Notes under the pieces: model-generated | What the model saw: the letters and a program-made list of their open reading frames with translations, nothing else | Databases searched by the model: none | What the model was told of the DNA's origin: nothing | Assembly: GCF_002008365.1 (NCBI RefSeq) | Contig: NZ_MRDL01000032.1 | Coordinates: 1-64,000, forward strand | Direction: 5' to 3' | DNA from: Rhizobium leguminosarum bv. viciae USDA 2370 | Lineage (GTDB): Bacteria; Pseudomonadota; Alphaproteobacteria; Rhizobiales; Rhizobiaceae | DNA length: 64,000 nt | Made by a program: the position numbers and the translations under genes | In this document: piece after piece, positions 38,636 to 46,983 of the stretch | Layout of the letters: every line of letters begins with the position of its first letter | How positions within the stretch are numbered: position 1 is the stretch's first letter

Positions 38636-39409
38636 ATGGGCCGTTCATTTCAGACGCTTTCCTTTCTCGCCTCACCAACGACGGAGGCGCTTGCCGCGCG
38701 CGAGGAGTTGATTCGCATCTATGGCGACGTCCCGGCTGACGAAGCCGACGTCATTGTCGCACTCGGCGGCGACGGTTTCATGCTGCAGACGCTGCACAAC
38801 ACCATGAACTCCGGCAAGCTGGTTTACGGTATGAATCGCGGCTCGGTCGGCTTCCTGATGAACGACTATCGCACCGACAAGCTTCAGGAGCGCATCTGCG
38901 TCGCCGTCGAAAACGTCTTCCGGCCATTGCAGATGACGACGGCCAACGCCGACGGCACCAACTCGACGGCGCTCGCCATCAACGAGGTCTATCTTTTTCG
39001 CCAGTCGTATCAGGCCGCGAATCTAAGGGTTATGGTGGATGGGCGCGTCCGTCTGGAAGAACTGATCTGCGACGGGCTGATGGTGGCGACACCTGCCGGA
39101 TCGACGGCGTATAATCTTTCCGCCCATGGCCCGATCCTGCCGCTCGAGGCGCCGCTGCTCGCCATGACGCCGGTCAGCGCTTTCAGGCCTCGGCGCTGGA
39201 GGGGCGCTCTGCTTCCGAACAAGGTGACCGTCGATATCGACATTCTCGAGCCGGAGAAGCGACCGGTGAACGCAGTGGCCGACAATACCGAGGTCAAGTC
39301 GGTGCTGCATATTCGCATCGCCCAGTCGGAGCATGTGACGGCGCGCATCCTTTCTGATCCCGACCGCTCTTGGTCCGACCGGATTCTAGCCGAGCAGTTC
39401 AAGGATTGA
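38636..39409 (+). CDS. nadK: NAD kinase
   Basis: Phosphorylates NAD+ to NADP+ in the cytosol. The 257-residue protein has the GGDG motif at residues 44-47 (VALGGDGFMLQTLH), the NE motif in AINEVYLFRQ, and CDGLMVATPAGSTAYNLSAH, the second conserved block. The length is that of the compact bacterial enzyme. Followed after 4 bases by the exported hypothetical gene, so probably cotranscribed. Confidence 0.95.
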   Translation: MGRSFQTLSFLASPTTEALAAREELIRIYGDVPADEADVIVALGGDGFMLQTLHNTMNSGKLVYGMNRGSVGFLMNDYRTDKLQERICVAVENVFRPLQMTTANADGTNSTALAINEVYLFRQSYQAANLRVMVDGRVRLEELICDGLMVATPAGSTAYNLSAHGPILPLEAPLLAMTPVSAFRPRRWRGALLPNKVTVDIDILEPEKRPVNAVADNTEVKSVLHIRIAQSEHVTARILSDPDRSWSDRILAEQFKD

Positions 39410-39413
39410 GACG

Positions 39414-39929
39414 ATGGCAATGCGACGGATATTGATGACCAGCCTCCTGCTTGCGGGATGGAGCATTGCAGCGGCGGCCGGCCCGGCGCAGGATGCCCTC
39501 CTGCCGGCATCGGTGATTTTCGCGACCAGTACCGGCTACTGGGAGGACGATGGCAATGCACCGGCGGTCGAGCGGGTGCCGACGAGCGCCGAGAGCGTCG
39601 CCAATCCCGAGGGAAAGGCCGCGCAGCGCCACGGCTACTACAAGCTCTTTGCCGTCCGCCAGCCGGACAGGACCTCGAAGATCTATCTGCAGCAGATTGC
39701 CCAGACCGAGACCGGCCCGGCGATCGCCTCGACCATCGAGCTGCAGGAGTTCAGCGACCTGAAGCCTTACGTTACCGATATACGCCCCGAGAATTCGAAC
39801 GGCATCATCAAGGAACCGGGGCTCTTCGCCACGGTCTATCTGAAGACCGACCCTGCCGCGGAGCCGGATGGCTGGACCGTGCTGATCGACGAATTCGGCG
39901 ACATCACCGTGGAGAAGGCGACGAATTGA
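39414..39929 (+). CDS. Exported conserved hypothetical protein
   Basis: A 171-residue protein with an N-terminal signal peptide (RRILMTSLLLAGWSIAAAAG). The mature part contains TSTGYWEDDG and YYKLFAVRQPDRTSKIYLQQ and ends EFGDITVEKATN; no known domain was recognised. Two ATGs (39414 and 39420) are possible. It lies 4 bases after nadK and 33 before the hydrolase gene. Function unknown. Confidence 0.85.
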   Translation: MAMRRILMTSLLLAGWSIAAAAGPAQDALLPASVIFATSTGYWEDDGNAPAVERVPTSAESVANPEGKAAQRHGYYKLFAVRQPDRTSKIYLQQIAQTETGPAIASTIELQEFSDLKPYVTDIRPENSNGIIKEPGLFATVYLKTDPAAEPDGWTVLIDEFGDITVEKATN

Positions 39930-39962
39930 ACGGCTGGGACGTGTTCAAAGGGCATTCAAGAG

Positions 39963-40979
39963 ATGAAACTGGGCTTTCGCGACGGCGTCCTCTACGACGA
40001 GAAAAGGTCGAACTGGGACGCAGCCGGCCCTAGACCGATCAGTTGGTCCCTCTGGTACCCCGCCGCCGATGACGCACAAAGCGACGTCCCGGAAAGAAGC
40101 TGGTTCCAGAGGGCGGACGTCGCCCGCGATGCACCCATCCGGCCGGAGGCCGGCCCCTATCCCCTCGTTCTGTTGTCGCATGGCACCGGCGGATCCGCGG
40201 CCGGACTGGAGTGGCTGGCGCGACGCCTGGTCGATCGCGGGTTTGCAGCGCTCGGCGTCAGCCACCACGGCAATACCGGCATCGAGCCCTATCGCGCTGA
40301 AGGCTTTGCCTGCCTTTGGGAGCGGGCGCCTGACCTAAGCTACATGCTCGACCACCGCGATGCATGGCTCAGCGATCTATCTGGCGATATCGATACGAAC
40401 AGTGTCTTCGCAGCCGGATTTTCCGCCGGAGCTTATAGCGTGATGCTGCTTCTTGGGGCTGTTGCCCAGTTCTCGCAGTTCGAACCGTCCAGGATGAAGC
40501 CGGGTGGCGCGCGCGGACCGAGGGAGTTTCCCCACCTTGCCGATCATATCCCGGCATTGCTGCGCACCAGCGATGTGTTTCGCGATTCGTGGTCCCGGAT
40601 GTCGAACTCCTACCGAGACGACAGAATCAAGGCCGCACTCATCTGCGCGCCGGGCCGGTCGGTTCTCGGTTTCAGCGAGGAAAGCCTGAAAGCTGTCGAT
40701 GCACCTGCCCTTATCCTGGTCGGTGACGCCGACAGGGCGGCACCGGCCGAAGAATGTTCGTCGTGGCTGCATGCGCGGCTCCGGCGCAGCGCCCTTAAAA
40801 TCTTCAGCGGCGGCCTTGGACATTATGTCTTCGTGGCAGAAGGCACGGCGCTCGGCCTTGCCTTTGCGGCAGAACTCTTTACCGATCCCCCGGGCATCGA
40901 GCGCGCGGCTATTCATGAAGAGATTGCCGATCTGTCGGCAGCGCTGTTTCAAGTCAGCGGTATAAGCGCGATGGCCTGA
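39963..40979 (+). CDS. Dienelactone-hydrolase-like alpha/beta hydrolase
   Basis: A 338-residue alpha/beta-hydrolase. The oxyanion region LVLLSHGTGGSAAGLEWLA (about residues 68-86), the nucleophile elbow AGFSAGAYS with Ser154, and a late GGLGHYVF providing a candidate catalytic His give the expected triad order. It resembles predicted dienelactone hydrolases, a broad group with mostly unknown substrates. No signal peptide is seen. It shares a bidirectional terminator with prfB. Confidence 0.85.
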   Translation: MKLGFRDGVLYDEKRSNWDAAGPRPISWSLWYPAADDAQSDVPERSWFQRADVARDAPIRPEAGPYPLVLLSHGTGGSAAGLEWLARRLVDRGFAALGVSHHGNTGIEPYRAEGFACLWERAPDLSYMLDHRDAWLSDLSGDIDTNSVFAAGFSAGAYSVMLLLGAVAQFSQFEPSRMKPGGARGPREFPHLADHIPALLRTSDVFRDSWSRMSNSYRDDRIKAALICAPGRSVLGFSEESLKAVDAPALILVGDADRAAPAEECSSWLHARLRRSALKIFSGGLGHYVFVAEGTALGLAFAAELFTDPPGIERAAIHEEIADLSAALFQVSGISAMA

Positions 40980-40986
40980 GCAAAAC

Positions 40987-41010
40987 AAAAGCCCCGTCTC
41001 CGGGGCTTTT
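40987..41010. terminator. Bidirectional terminator between the hydrolase gene and prfB
   Basis: A 10-bp perfect stem AAAAGCCCCG/CGGGGCTTTT with a TCTC loop and T runs on both strands, placed between convergent stop codons. Confidence 0.93.
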
Positions 41011-41036
41011 GTTATCTCAATGCATCGATAATCCGA

Positions 41037-42168
41037 TCAGTCGACATCATCGACGACCGCGTCGGCGGCGCCGCTGATGCGATGGGCAAGTGCTGCTTCC
41101 ATAAACTCGTTCAGGTCGCCGTCGAGAACGTCGTCCGGCGCGCTGCTGGCGACACCAGTGCGAAGGTCCTTGACCAGCTGGTAGGGCTGCAGCACGTAGG
41201 AGCGGATCTGGTGACCCCAGCCGATCTCCGTCTTCGAAGCGGCTTCGGCGCTAGCGGCATCCTCGCGCTTCTTCAGTTCCGCTTCGTACATGCGGGCGCG
41301 CAGCATGTCCCAGGCCTTGGCACGGTTCTTGTGCTGCGAACGCTCCTGCTGGCACTGCACGACGATGCCGGTCGGGATATGCGTGATGCGCACGGCCGAG
41401 TCGGTGGTGTTGACGTGCTGGCCGCCGGCGCCCGACGAACGGTAGGTATCGATGCGGCAGTCGCTTTCGTTGATCTCGATCTGGATCGAGTCGTCGACAA
41501 CCGGATAGACCCAGATCGACGAAAAGGAGGTGTGGCGACGCGCATTGCTGTCGTAGGGCGAGATCCGCACCAGGCGGTGCACGCCCGATTCCGTTTTCAG
41601 CCAGCCATAGGCATTGTGGCCCTTGACGAGCAGGGTCGCGGACTTGATGCCAGCCTCTTCGCCGTCATGAACTTCGAGAAGCTCGACCTTGAAACGCTGG
41701 CGTTCAGCCCAGCGGGTGTACATGCGCAGAAGCATGTTCGCCCAGTCCTGGCTTTCGGTGCCGCCGGCGCCGGAATGGACTTCGAGATAAGTGTCGTTGC
41801 CATCGGCTTCGCCGGAGAGCATGGCTTCCACCTGGCGGCGTGCAGCCTCGGCCTTCAAGGCCTTCAGCGTGTCCTCGGCTTCCTTGACGACGCTCTGGTC
41901 GCCCTCTTCCTCGCCAAGCTCGATCAGCTCGATATTGTCGTTCAGCTGCTGTTCGAGCTGCTTGACACCGTTAATGCCGTCATCCAGCTGCTGGCGCTCG
42001 CGCATCAGCTTCTGCGCTTCGGAAGCGTCGTTCCAGAGGTTCGGATCCTCTGCCTTGTTGTTCAACCAGTCCAGCCGTCTTATCGCCTGGTCCCAGTCAA
42101 AGATGCCTCCTCAGCAGGGTGATAGCCTGCTTGGTTTCATCGACCACGTTTTCGATTTCCGCTCGCAT
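41037..42168 (-). CDS. prfB: Peptide chain release factor 2 (needs programmed +1 frameshift)
   Basis: RF2 ends translation at UGA and UAA. The first frame starts at the ATG at 42168 and encodes [20 protein letters not shown] plus three residues before an in-frame TGA at 42099-42097 (codon 24). Skipping the T at 42099 continues as [18 protein letters not shown] to the stop at 41037, 376 residues in all. The catalytic loop [10 protein letters not shown] is intact; the recognition tripeptide reads SPY in place of SPF of E. coli. A start within the second frame at 42065 would give a 342-residue protein lacking conserved N-terminal sequence. Last gene after ponA. Confidence 0.95.
42096..42111 (-). 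promoter_or_regulatory. Programmed +1 frameshift site of prfB
   Basis: On the coding strand AGGAGG-CAT-CTT-TGA-C. The internal Shine-Dalgarno-like AGGAGG lies three bases before the CTT slip codon, which is followed by the UGA that RF2 itself recognises and a C, exactly the arrangement of the E. coli site. Low RF2 favours the slip, high RF2 favours termination. Confidence 0.95.
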
Positions 42169-42214
42169 TTTCCTGCTTCTCTGTCGGTCTTATTCAGGTG
42201 CTGGTGACATAGAG

Positions 42215-42250
42215 ACGCCCGCCGCGGATGTAAAGGGCCGCGGCGGGCGT
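42215..42250 (-). terminator. GC-rich hairpin between ponA and prfB
   Basis: A 13-bp perfect stem ACGCCCGCCGCGG with its complement and a 10-base loop, starting 19 bases past the ponA stop codon. It has no T run on the minus strand, so it may stabilise the ponA 3' end or slow polymerase rather than terminate it. Confidence 0.45.
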
Positions 42251-42268
42251 GCAAAATTCAGGCCTCGG

Positions 42269-44728
42269 TCAGAACAGGCCGGGCGTGCCGGTCTGGACGG
42301 CCTGGTTCGCCTGCGGCGAGGTCTTCAGGATCTCTTCCGGCGCCATGGTGCTGTCCATGCCGATCACGGAGAAGCTGTCGGCCGGGCCGGTGCCGGGCTT
42401 GAAGGCCTCGACGATGGTGTTCGGATCGCCGTCGCCAGCCGCCATGCCGGTTTTGCGGTCGATCGAAATCAGGTTCATGCCTGATGGAATGACGAACTTC
42501 GATTCGGGCGTGTCCTTGACGGCAGCCTGCATGAATTCGTTGAAGATCGGGGCGGACAAGACGCCACCGGTGCCGCCGCGGCCGAGCGGGGCCGGCGTAT
42601 CGAAGCCCATATAGAGGCCTGCAACCAGATCCGGCGTGAAGCCGACGAACCAGGCATCCTTCTCGTCGTTGGTGGTGCCGGTCTTTCCGGCGACGTCGCG
42701 ACCGCCGAGATCAATCTTGCCGGCAGCGGTGCCGCGCTGGATGACGCCCTGCATCATCGAGGTGATCTGGTAGGCGGTCATCGGGTCGAGAACGGTTTCG
42801 CGATTGTCGACGACATTCGGCTCTTCCTGGTTCTGCCAGTCGCCGGCATTGCAGCCCTCGCACACACGCTCCTCATGTTTGAAGATCGTCTTGCCGTAGC
42901 GGTCCTGGATGCGGTCGATCAATGTCGGCTTGATCTGCTTGCCGCCATTGGCGATGACCGAATAGGCCGAGACCATGCGCAGCACAGTCGTATCGCCGGC
43001 GCCGAGCGACATGGAAAGAACCGGCAGCATGTGATCGTAGATGCCGAAGCGCTCGGCATATTCGGCGACGATGTTCATGCCGAGATCGTTGGCGAGGCGC
43101 ACCGTCATCAGATTGCGCGAATGCTCGATGCCCGAACGCAGCGTCGACGGGCCGCCGGATTCGCCGCCGTAGTTTTCCGGCCTCCAGACCTGGCCGCCCG
43201 AGACGATTTCGATCGGCGCATCCATGATGACGGAGGCCGGCGTATAACCATTGTCCATTGCCGCGGCGTAGACGAAGGGCTTGAACGAGGAGCCTGGCTG
43301 GCGCATCGCCTGGGTGGCGCGGTTGAATTCTGACTGGGCGTACGAGAAACCGCCGACCATGGCGAGCACGCGGCCGGTCTTCGGGTCCATCGCGACCAGT
43401 CCACCCTGGACCTTCGGTGGCTGCTGCAGGCGGTAGGAAGTCGACGCGTCGTCGCCGAGCTTTGCGACATAAACGACGTCACCAGGCGCTACGGCTCCGA
43501 CCGGCGATTTCGTGGTCTTGCGGGCGCCGTCGGCCGAACGGAAGGCCCATTGCATGTTCTTGGCGTCGATGGTGCCGCGTTGACGGTCGGCCGCAACCTT
43601 GCCGCTTCCATCCTTGGCCGGCTGCAGGCCGATGTCGACGGTCGAGTCGGACACGGCGAGCACGACGGCGAGCCGCCATTCCGGAACGTCGGACAGGGTG
43701 GGAATATCGGCTAGCGCCTTGCCCCAGTCACCGCTTGCATCGATCTGCTTGATCGGGCCATGGAAACCGCGGCGCTCATCATAGGTGACCAGACCGTCCT
43801 GCAGCGCCTTGCGGGCAGCAAGCTGCATCTGGGGGTCGAGCGACGTGCGCACCGAAAGGCCGCCCTCATAGAGGACCTTTTCGCCGTATTGGTCGATCAG
43901 CTGACGACGCACTGCTTCGGCGAAATAATCCGAAGCGAAGAGCGAGGGGCCAGTGGTGCGGGCGGTGACGCCGAGCGGCTGCTTCTTGGCTTCCTCGCCG
44001 TCGCTCTGGCTGACATAACCGTTCTCGACCATCCGGTCGATCACCCAGTTACGGCGCTCGAGCGCCGCCTCGGGATGACGGAACGGATGATAATTGGCAG
44101 GCCCCTTCGGCAGCGATGCCAGATAGGCGGCTTCGGCGACGGTCAGTTCGGTGACGGATTTGTTGAAATAGGTGAGTGCTGCGCCGGCGATGCCATAGGA
44201 ATTCAGACCGAAGAAGATCTCGTTCAGGTAGAGTTCGAGGATCTTGTCCTTGCTGTAGGCCTGCTCGATACGGAAGGAAAGGATCGCTTCCTTGATCTTG
44301 CGGTCGATGGTCTGGTCCGAGCTCAGAAGGAAATTCTTGGCCACCTGCTGGGTAATGGTCGAGGCACCGACCGGGCGGCGGCCGGAACCGAAATTCTGCA
44401 GGTTGACGAGGATGGCGCGGCCGAGGCCGGTGAGATCAACGCCCGGATGATTGTAGAAATTCTTGTCTTCGGCCGACAGGAAAGCGGCCTTCACGCGATC
44501 CGGAATGGCCTGGATCGGCAGGAAGAGACGCTTTTCCTTGGCGTATTCGGCCATCAAAGCGCCGTTGCCGGCATGGACGCGGGTCGTCACCGGTGGCGCA
44601 TAGCTGTTCAGAACGGCATAGTCCGGAAGATCCTTCGCGACATTGGCGAGATAGATGGCAATACCCGCCGCCGCGACCAGAAACAGGACGCAGGCCATTC
44701 CGAAGAAATATCCAAAAAGTCTAACCAT
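42269..44728 (-). CDS. ponA: Penicillin-binding protein 1A, bifunctional peptidoglycan synthase
   Basis: Polymerises and crosslinks peptidoglycan in the periplasm. The 819-residue protein has a short cytoplasmic start, one membrane span (about residues 8-28), a transglycosylase domain with SAEDKNFYNHPGVD (about 80-95) and GASTITQQVAKNF, and a transpeptidase domain with the SxxK motif in PGSSFKPF (about 480), SRN in SGIEHSRNLM and KTGTT (about 680). The OB-like insert between domains is typical of PBP1A. It follows amiC, its functional partner in wall metabolism, after 375 bases. Confidence 0.96.
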   Translation of the reverse strand: MVRLFGYFFGMACVLFLVAAAGIAIYLANVAKDLPDYAVLNSYAPPVTTRVHAGNGALMAEYAKEKRLFLPIQAIPDRVKAAFLSAEDKNFYNHPGVDLTGLGRAILVNLQNFGSGRRPVGASTITQQVAKNFLLSSDQTIDRKIKEAILSFRIEQAYSKDKILELYLNEIFFGLNSYGIAGAALTYFNKSVTELTVAEAAYLASLPKGPANYHPFRHPEAALERRNWVIDRMVENGYVSQSDGEEAKKQPLGVTARTTGPSLFASDYFAEAVRRQLIDQYGEKVLYEGGLSVRTSLDPQMQLAARKALQDGLVTYDERRGFHGPIKQIDASGDWGKALADIPTLSDVPEWRLAVVLAVSDSTVDIGLQPAKDGSGKVAADRQRGTIDAKNMQWAFRSADGARKTTKSPVGAVAPGDVVYVAKLGDDASTSYRLQQPPKVQGGLVAMDPKTGRVLAMVGGFSYAQSEFNRATQAMRQPGSSFKPFVYAAAMDNGYTPASVIMDAPIEIVSGGQVWRPENYGGESGGPSTLRSGIEHSRNLMTVRLANDLGMNIVAEYAERFGIYDHMLPVLSMSLGAGDTTVLRMVSAYSVIANGGKQIKPTLIDRIQDRYGKTIFKHEERVCEGCNAGDWQNQEEPNVVDNRETVLDPMTAYQITSMMQGVIQRGTAAGKIDLGGRDVAGKTGTTNDEKDAWFVGFTPDLVAGLYMGFDTPAPLGRGGTGGVLSAPIFNEFMQAAVKDTPESKFVIPSGMNLISIDRKTGMAAGDGDPNTIVEAFKPGTGPADSFSVIGMDSTMAPEEILKTSPQANQAVQTGTPGLF

Positions 44729-45103
44729 ATTTCAGCTACCGGTCTTTTCGATCTTCAATCGGCGCAGCCGCAACGATTGTACAGATCAAGGCAATTTGCA
44801 CGTTGCGCGGCTTACTCCATGAGCGTTACCGCCACAAGCCGATTCCGCGCTCAAGGCTTACGAAACATAAGCCGGAGTAACGGCGCGAATGTGAGCAAAA
44901 TAGGGCTGTCTGCGCCGCATTCACCACTGCCGCCGCGTTTCATTAGAACTGTCACATCCAAGCAACGCCTGTCGCCGCCGCCAATCTGAGGTATCTTCCT
45001 CAGAATTTGATTCATGCGGCGCACTTAAATCTTTGTTTTTATGAATCTTTGTTTTTATGCGGCCGCCGTGCCGCAACCGCTACAGATTTTTAGGCGGTGA
45101 CCG
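44729..45103. other. Intergenic region between amiC and ponA
   Basis: No supported gene in this 375-base stretch. It contains an exact 16-base tandem duplication (45028-45059) and probably the ponA promoter, which I could not place with confidence. Confidence 0.4.
45028..45059. repeat. Exact 16-base tandem duplication
   Basis: AATCTTTGTTTTTATG occurs twice back to back. The motif resembles the CTTTTTGTTTTTACG segment of the palindromic element after pyrC (near 54379), so it may be a remnant of the same repeat family. Confidence 0.85.
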
Positions 45104-46372
45104 TCAGCCGCCATTCGCCATGACGGCGGCACGGTATCGCTTGACTGCGTCGGTCAAGAGACCGGCGATCTTGCCGCGCCAAGCCTCGTCGAGCAGCAAT
45201 TTCTCATCCTCGGCATTCGAGAGGAACCCGATCTCGAGAAGGATCGAGGGCACGTCAGGGGCCTGCAGCACACGGAAGCCGGCATGACGATGCGGATTGT
45301 TGATGGTGCCGACCTGATCCTTGAAAGAATTCAGAACGCTCTCGGCCAGCGAGATCGAGAAGGCCTGCGTCTCGCGCCGCGTCAGATCGAGCAGGATGTC
45401 GGCGACCTCGGGCGGCTCGGCAACCGTCTCCTTGCCGGCGATCTGGTCGGAAAGGTTTTCCCGTTCGGCAAGGTCGGCGGCGAGCTTGTCGGATGCCTTG
45501 TCGGAGATCGTGTAGACGGTGGCGCCGCGGATATCCTTCTGCTTCAGCGTGTCGGCATGCAGCGAAATGAAAAGGCCGGCATGGTTCTGGCGGGCGATCA
45601 GCACACGCTGCGAAAGCGACAGGAACTCGTCATCCTCACGCGTCAGGAAAGCCTTGATGCCCGGCTCCTTGTTCAGCCGCTCGGTCAAAGCCTTGGCGAA
45701 GGCAAGCGTCACCTGCTTTTCCTCGGTCTTGGTGTCGACGCCGATCGCGCCGGTATCGATGCCGCCATGGCCTGCATCGACGGCGATGACGAAATCGCCG
45801 GGAGCAGCTTTTTCCGGTGCCGGAATGGCGCTGGTCGTCTGAGCCGCATCACCTCGATCGCTCCAGGATTGCGTCTTCACCAGTTCGGCAAAGGCCCGCT
45901 TGTCGATCATCTCGGCATCGAGCACGAGGCGATGACCCTTGCCAGCCTCGTCGGCCTGCACTTTGGCAAGCGCCAGCTTGACCGGCCCTGCCGTCGTCAG
46001 CACGATACGGGCGCTCTCCTCGTCCATCTTGCCGTAGCGGATATCCTTGAACAGGCCGCGGGCGGCAAGATCCTTGGCCGGAAAACCGAAGGCGGTCGCC
46101 GGAAGGTCGACGACGATGCGTTCCGGATTGGCGATATAGTGGACCGAGAAGCGCGGCTCGCGATCGAAATCGATGACGATGCGCGTCCTTGCATCGTCGC
46201 CGACGATGCGCGCGCCATAGGCAAGCAGCGGATCCCCGGCCTCGACGGAGCTGGCAGCGACCGGCAGGAGACTAGCGGCCAAAAGCGCCGCCAGAACCCG
46301 CCTTGCGATTGTCGATCGCCGCGCTGCGGATTTCGCCGCGATCCGAGCCCTCTTAAACAATAAACCGCACAC
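45104..46372 (-). CDS. amiC: N-acetylmuramoyl-L-alanine amidase, AmiC type
   Basis: Cleaves the amide bond between muramic acid and the stem peptide, mainly at septation. An export signal (hydrophobic VLAALLAASLLPVA after an Arg-rich stretch) is followed by an AMIN domain (GARIVGDDARTRIVIDFDRE) for septal targeting and an Amidase_3 domain with the zinc ligands in AVDAGHGGIDTGA, SLHAD and LLEIGFLSN. The start is uncertain: I take the GTG at 46372, giving a normal signal peptide; the frame stays open to another GTG at 46459. First gene of the amiC-ponA-prfB row. Confidence 0.92.
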   Translation of the reverse strand: MCGLLFKRARIAAKSAARRSTIARRVLAALLAASLLPVAASSVEAGDPLLAYGARIVGDDARTRIVIDFDREPRFSVHYIANPERIVVDLPATAFGFPAKDLAARGLFKDIRYGKMDEESARIVLTTAGPVKLALAKVQADEAGKGHRLVLDAEMIDKRAFAELVKTQSWSDRGDAAQTTSAIPAPEKAAPGDFVIAVDAGHGGIDTGAIGVDTKTEEKQVTLAFAKALTERLNKEPGIKAFLTREDDEFLSLSQRVLIARQNHAGLFISLHADTLKQKDIRGATVYTISDKASDKLAADLAERENLSDQIAGKETVAEPPEVADILLDLTRRETQAFSISLAESVLNSFKDQVGTINNPHRHAGFRVLQAPDVPSILLEIGFLSNAEDEKLLLDEAWRGKIAGLLTDAVKRYRAAVMANGG

Positions 46373-46459
46373 CCTATTTGTATTGCGATGGACCCGACGC
46401 AGCTGCGGCCAGCGTCCCTGTGACGAAACACCCGCTGTGGCCTGCCGAATCGCGATCAC

Positions 46460-46983
46460 TTTATCCCCAGTTTCTATGCGTTGCGAAATCCATCAATATT
46501 ATGGCACATTTGGCTTTTCCCTTGCTATTGTGACACAGAAAACATACAACGAATTTCAGGGTAAAGTGTTGACGGGATAGAGTCGCCGCAAAGGCTGCCA
46601 GCCAGATCAGGACCTGGCGCCACACCGGTCATCGTCCGCCGTCTCATGCGCTTAATCCCTAGAACTGGATCCTGATTTTCCGGCTCATTGTCGGAATTCA
46701 TTGGTGGATCAGCCACCACGCTCTCAGGGAGCAAACTCATCGGACCCGAACGGGTCTTCGTATTTGTCGATCACGCTTGGTTGTTGATGGTTTCGCAGCA
46801 GGTTTTATCTGAAGTGTACAGGCCCCGGACCGAAATGGTTCCGGTTGCGGTCTGGCTGCTGCCCTCCCCCTCGCATCAGGCGCGACTTTCATTATCCGGC
46901 GCGGCCACTGCGGACCGCATTCTTTCTGTCTCAACAGCAGTCGGGAATGCGCTCTCGCGGCCACGCCGAGGAGCACAGCTTAC
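46460..46983 (+). promoter_or_regulatory. Structured leader and upstream region of rne
   Basis: This 524-base region separates the divergent amiC and rne. It has several strong plus-strand hairpins: TGGTGG/CCACCA (46702-46718), GACCCG/CGGGTC (46743-46756) and CCGGACC/GGTTCCGG near 46830. In several bacteria RNase E represses itself through its 5' leader; the structure here fits that but is not proof. No promoter was placed securely. Confidence 0.4.
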
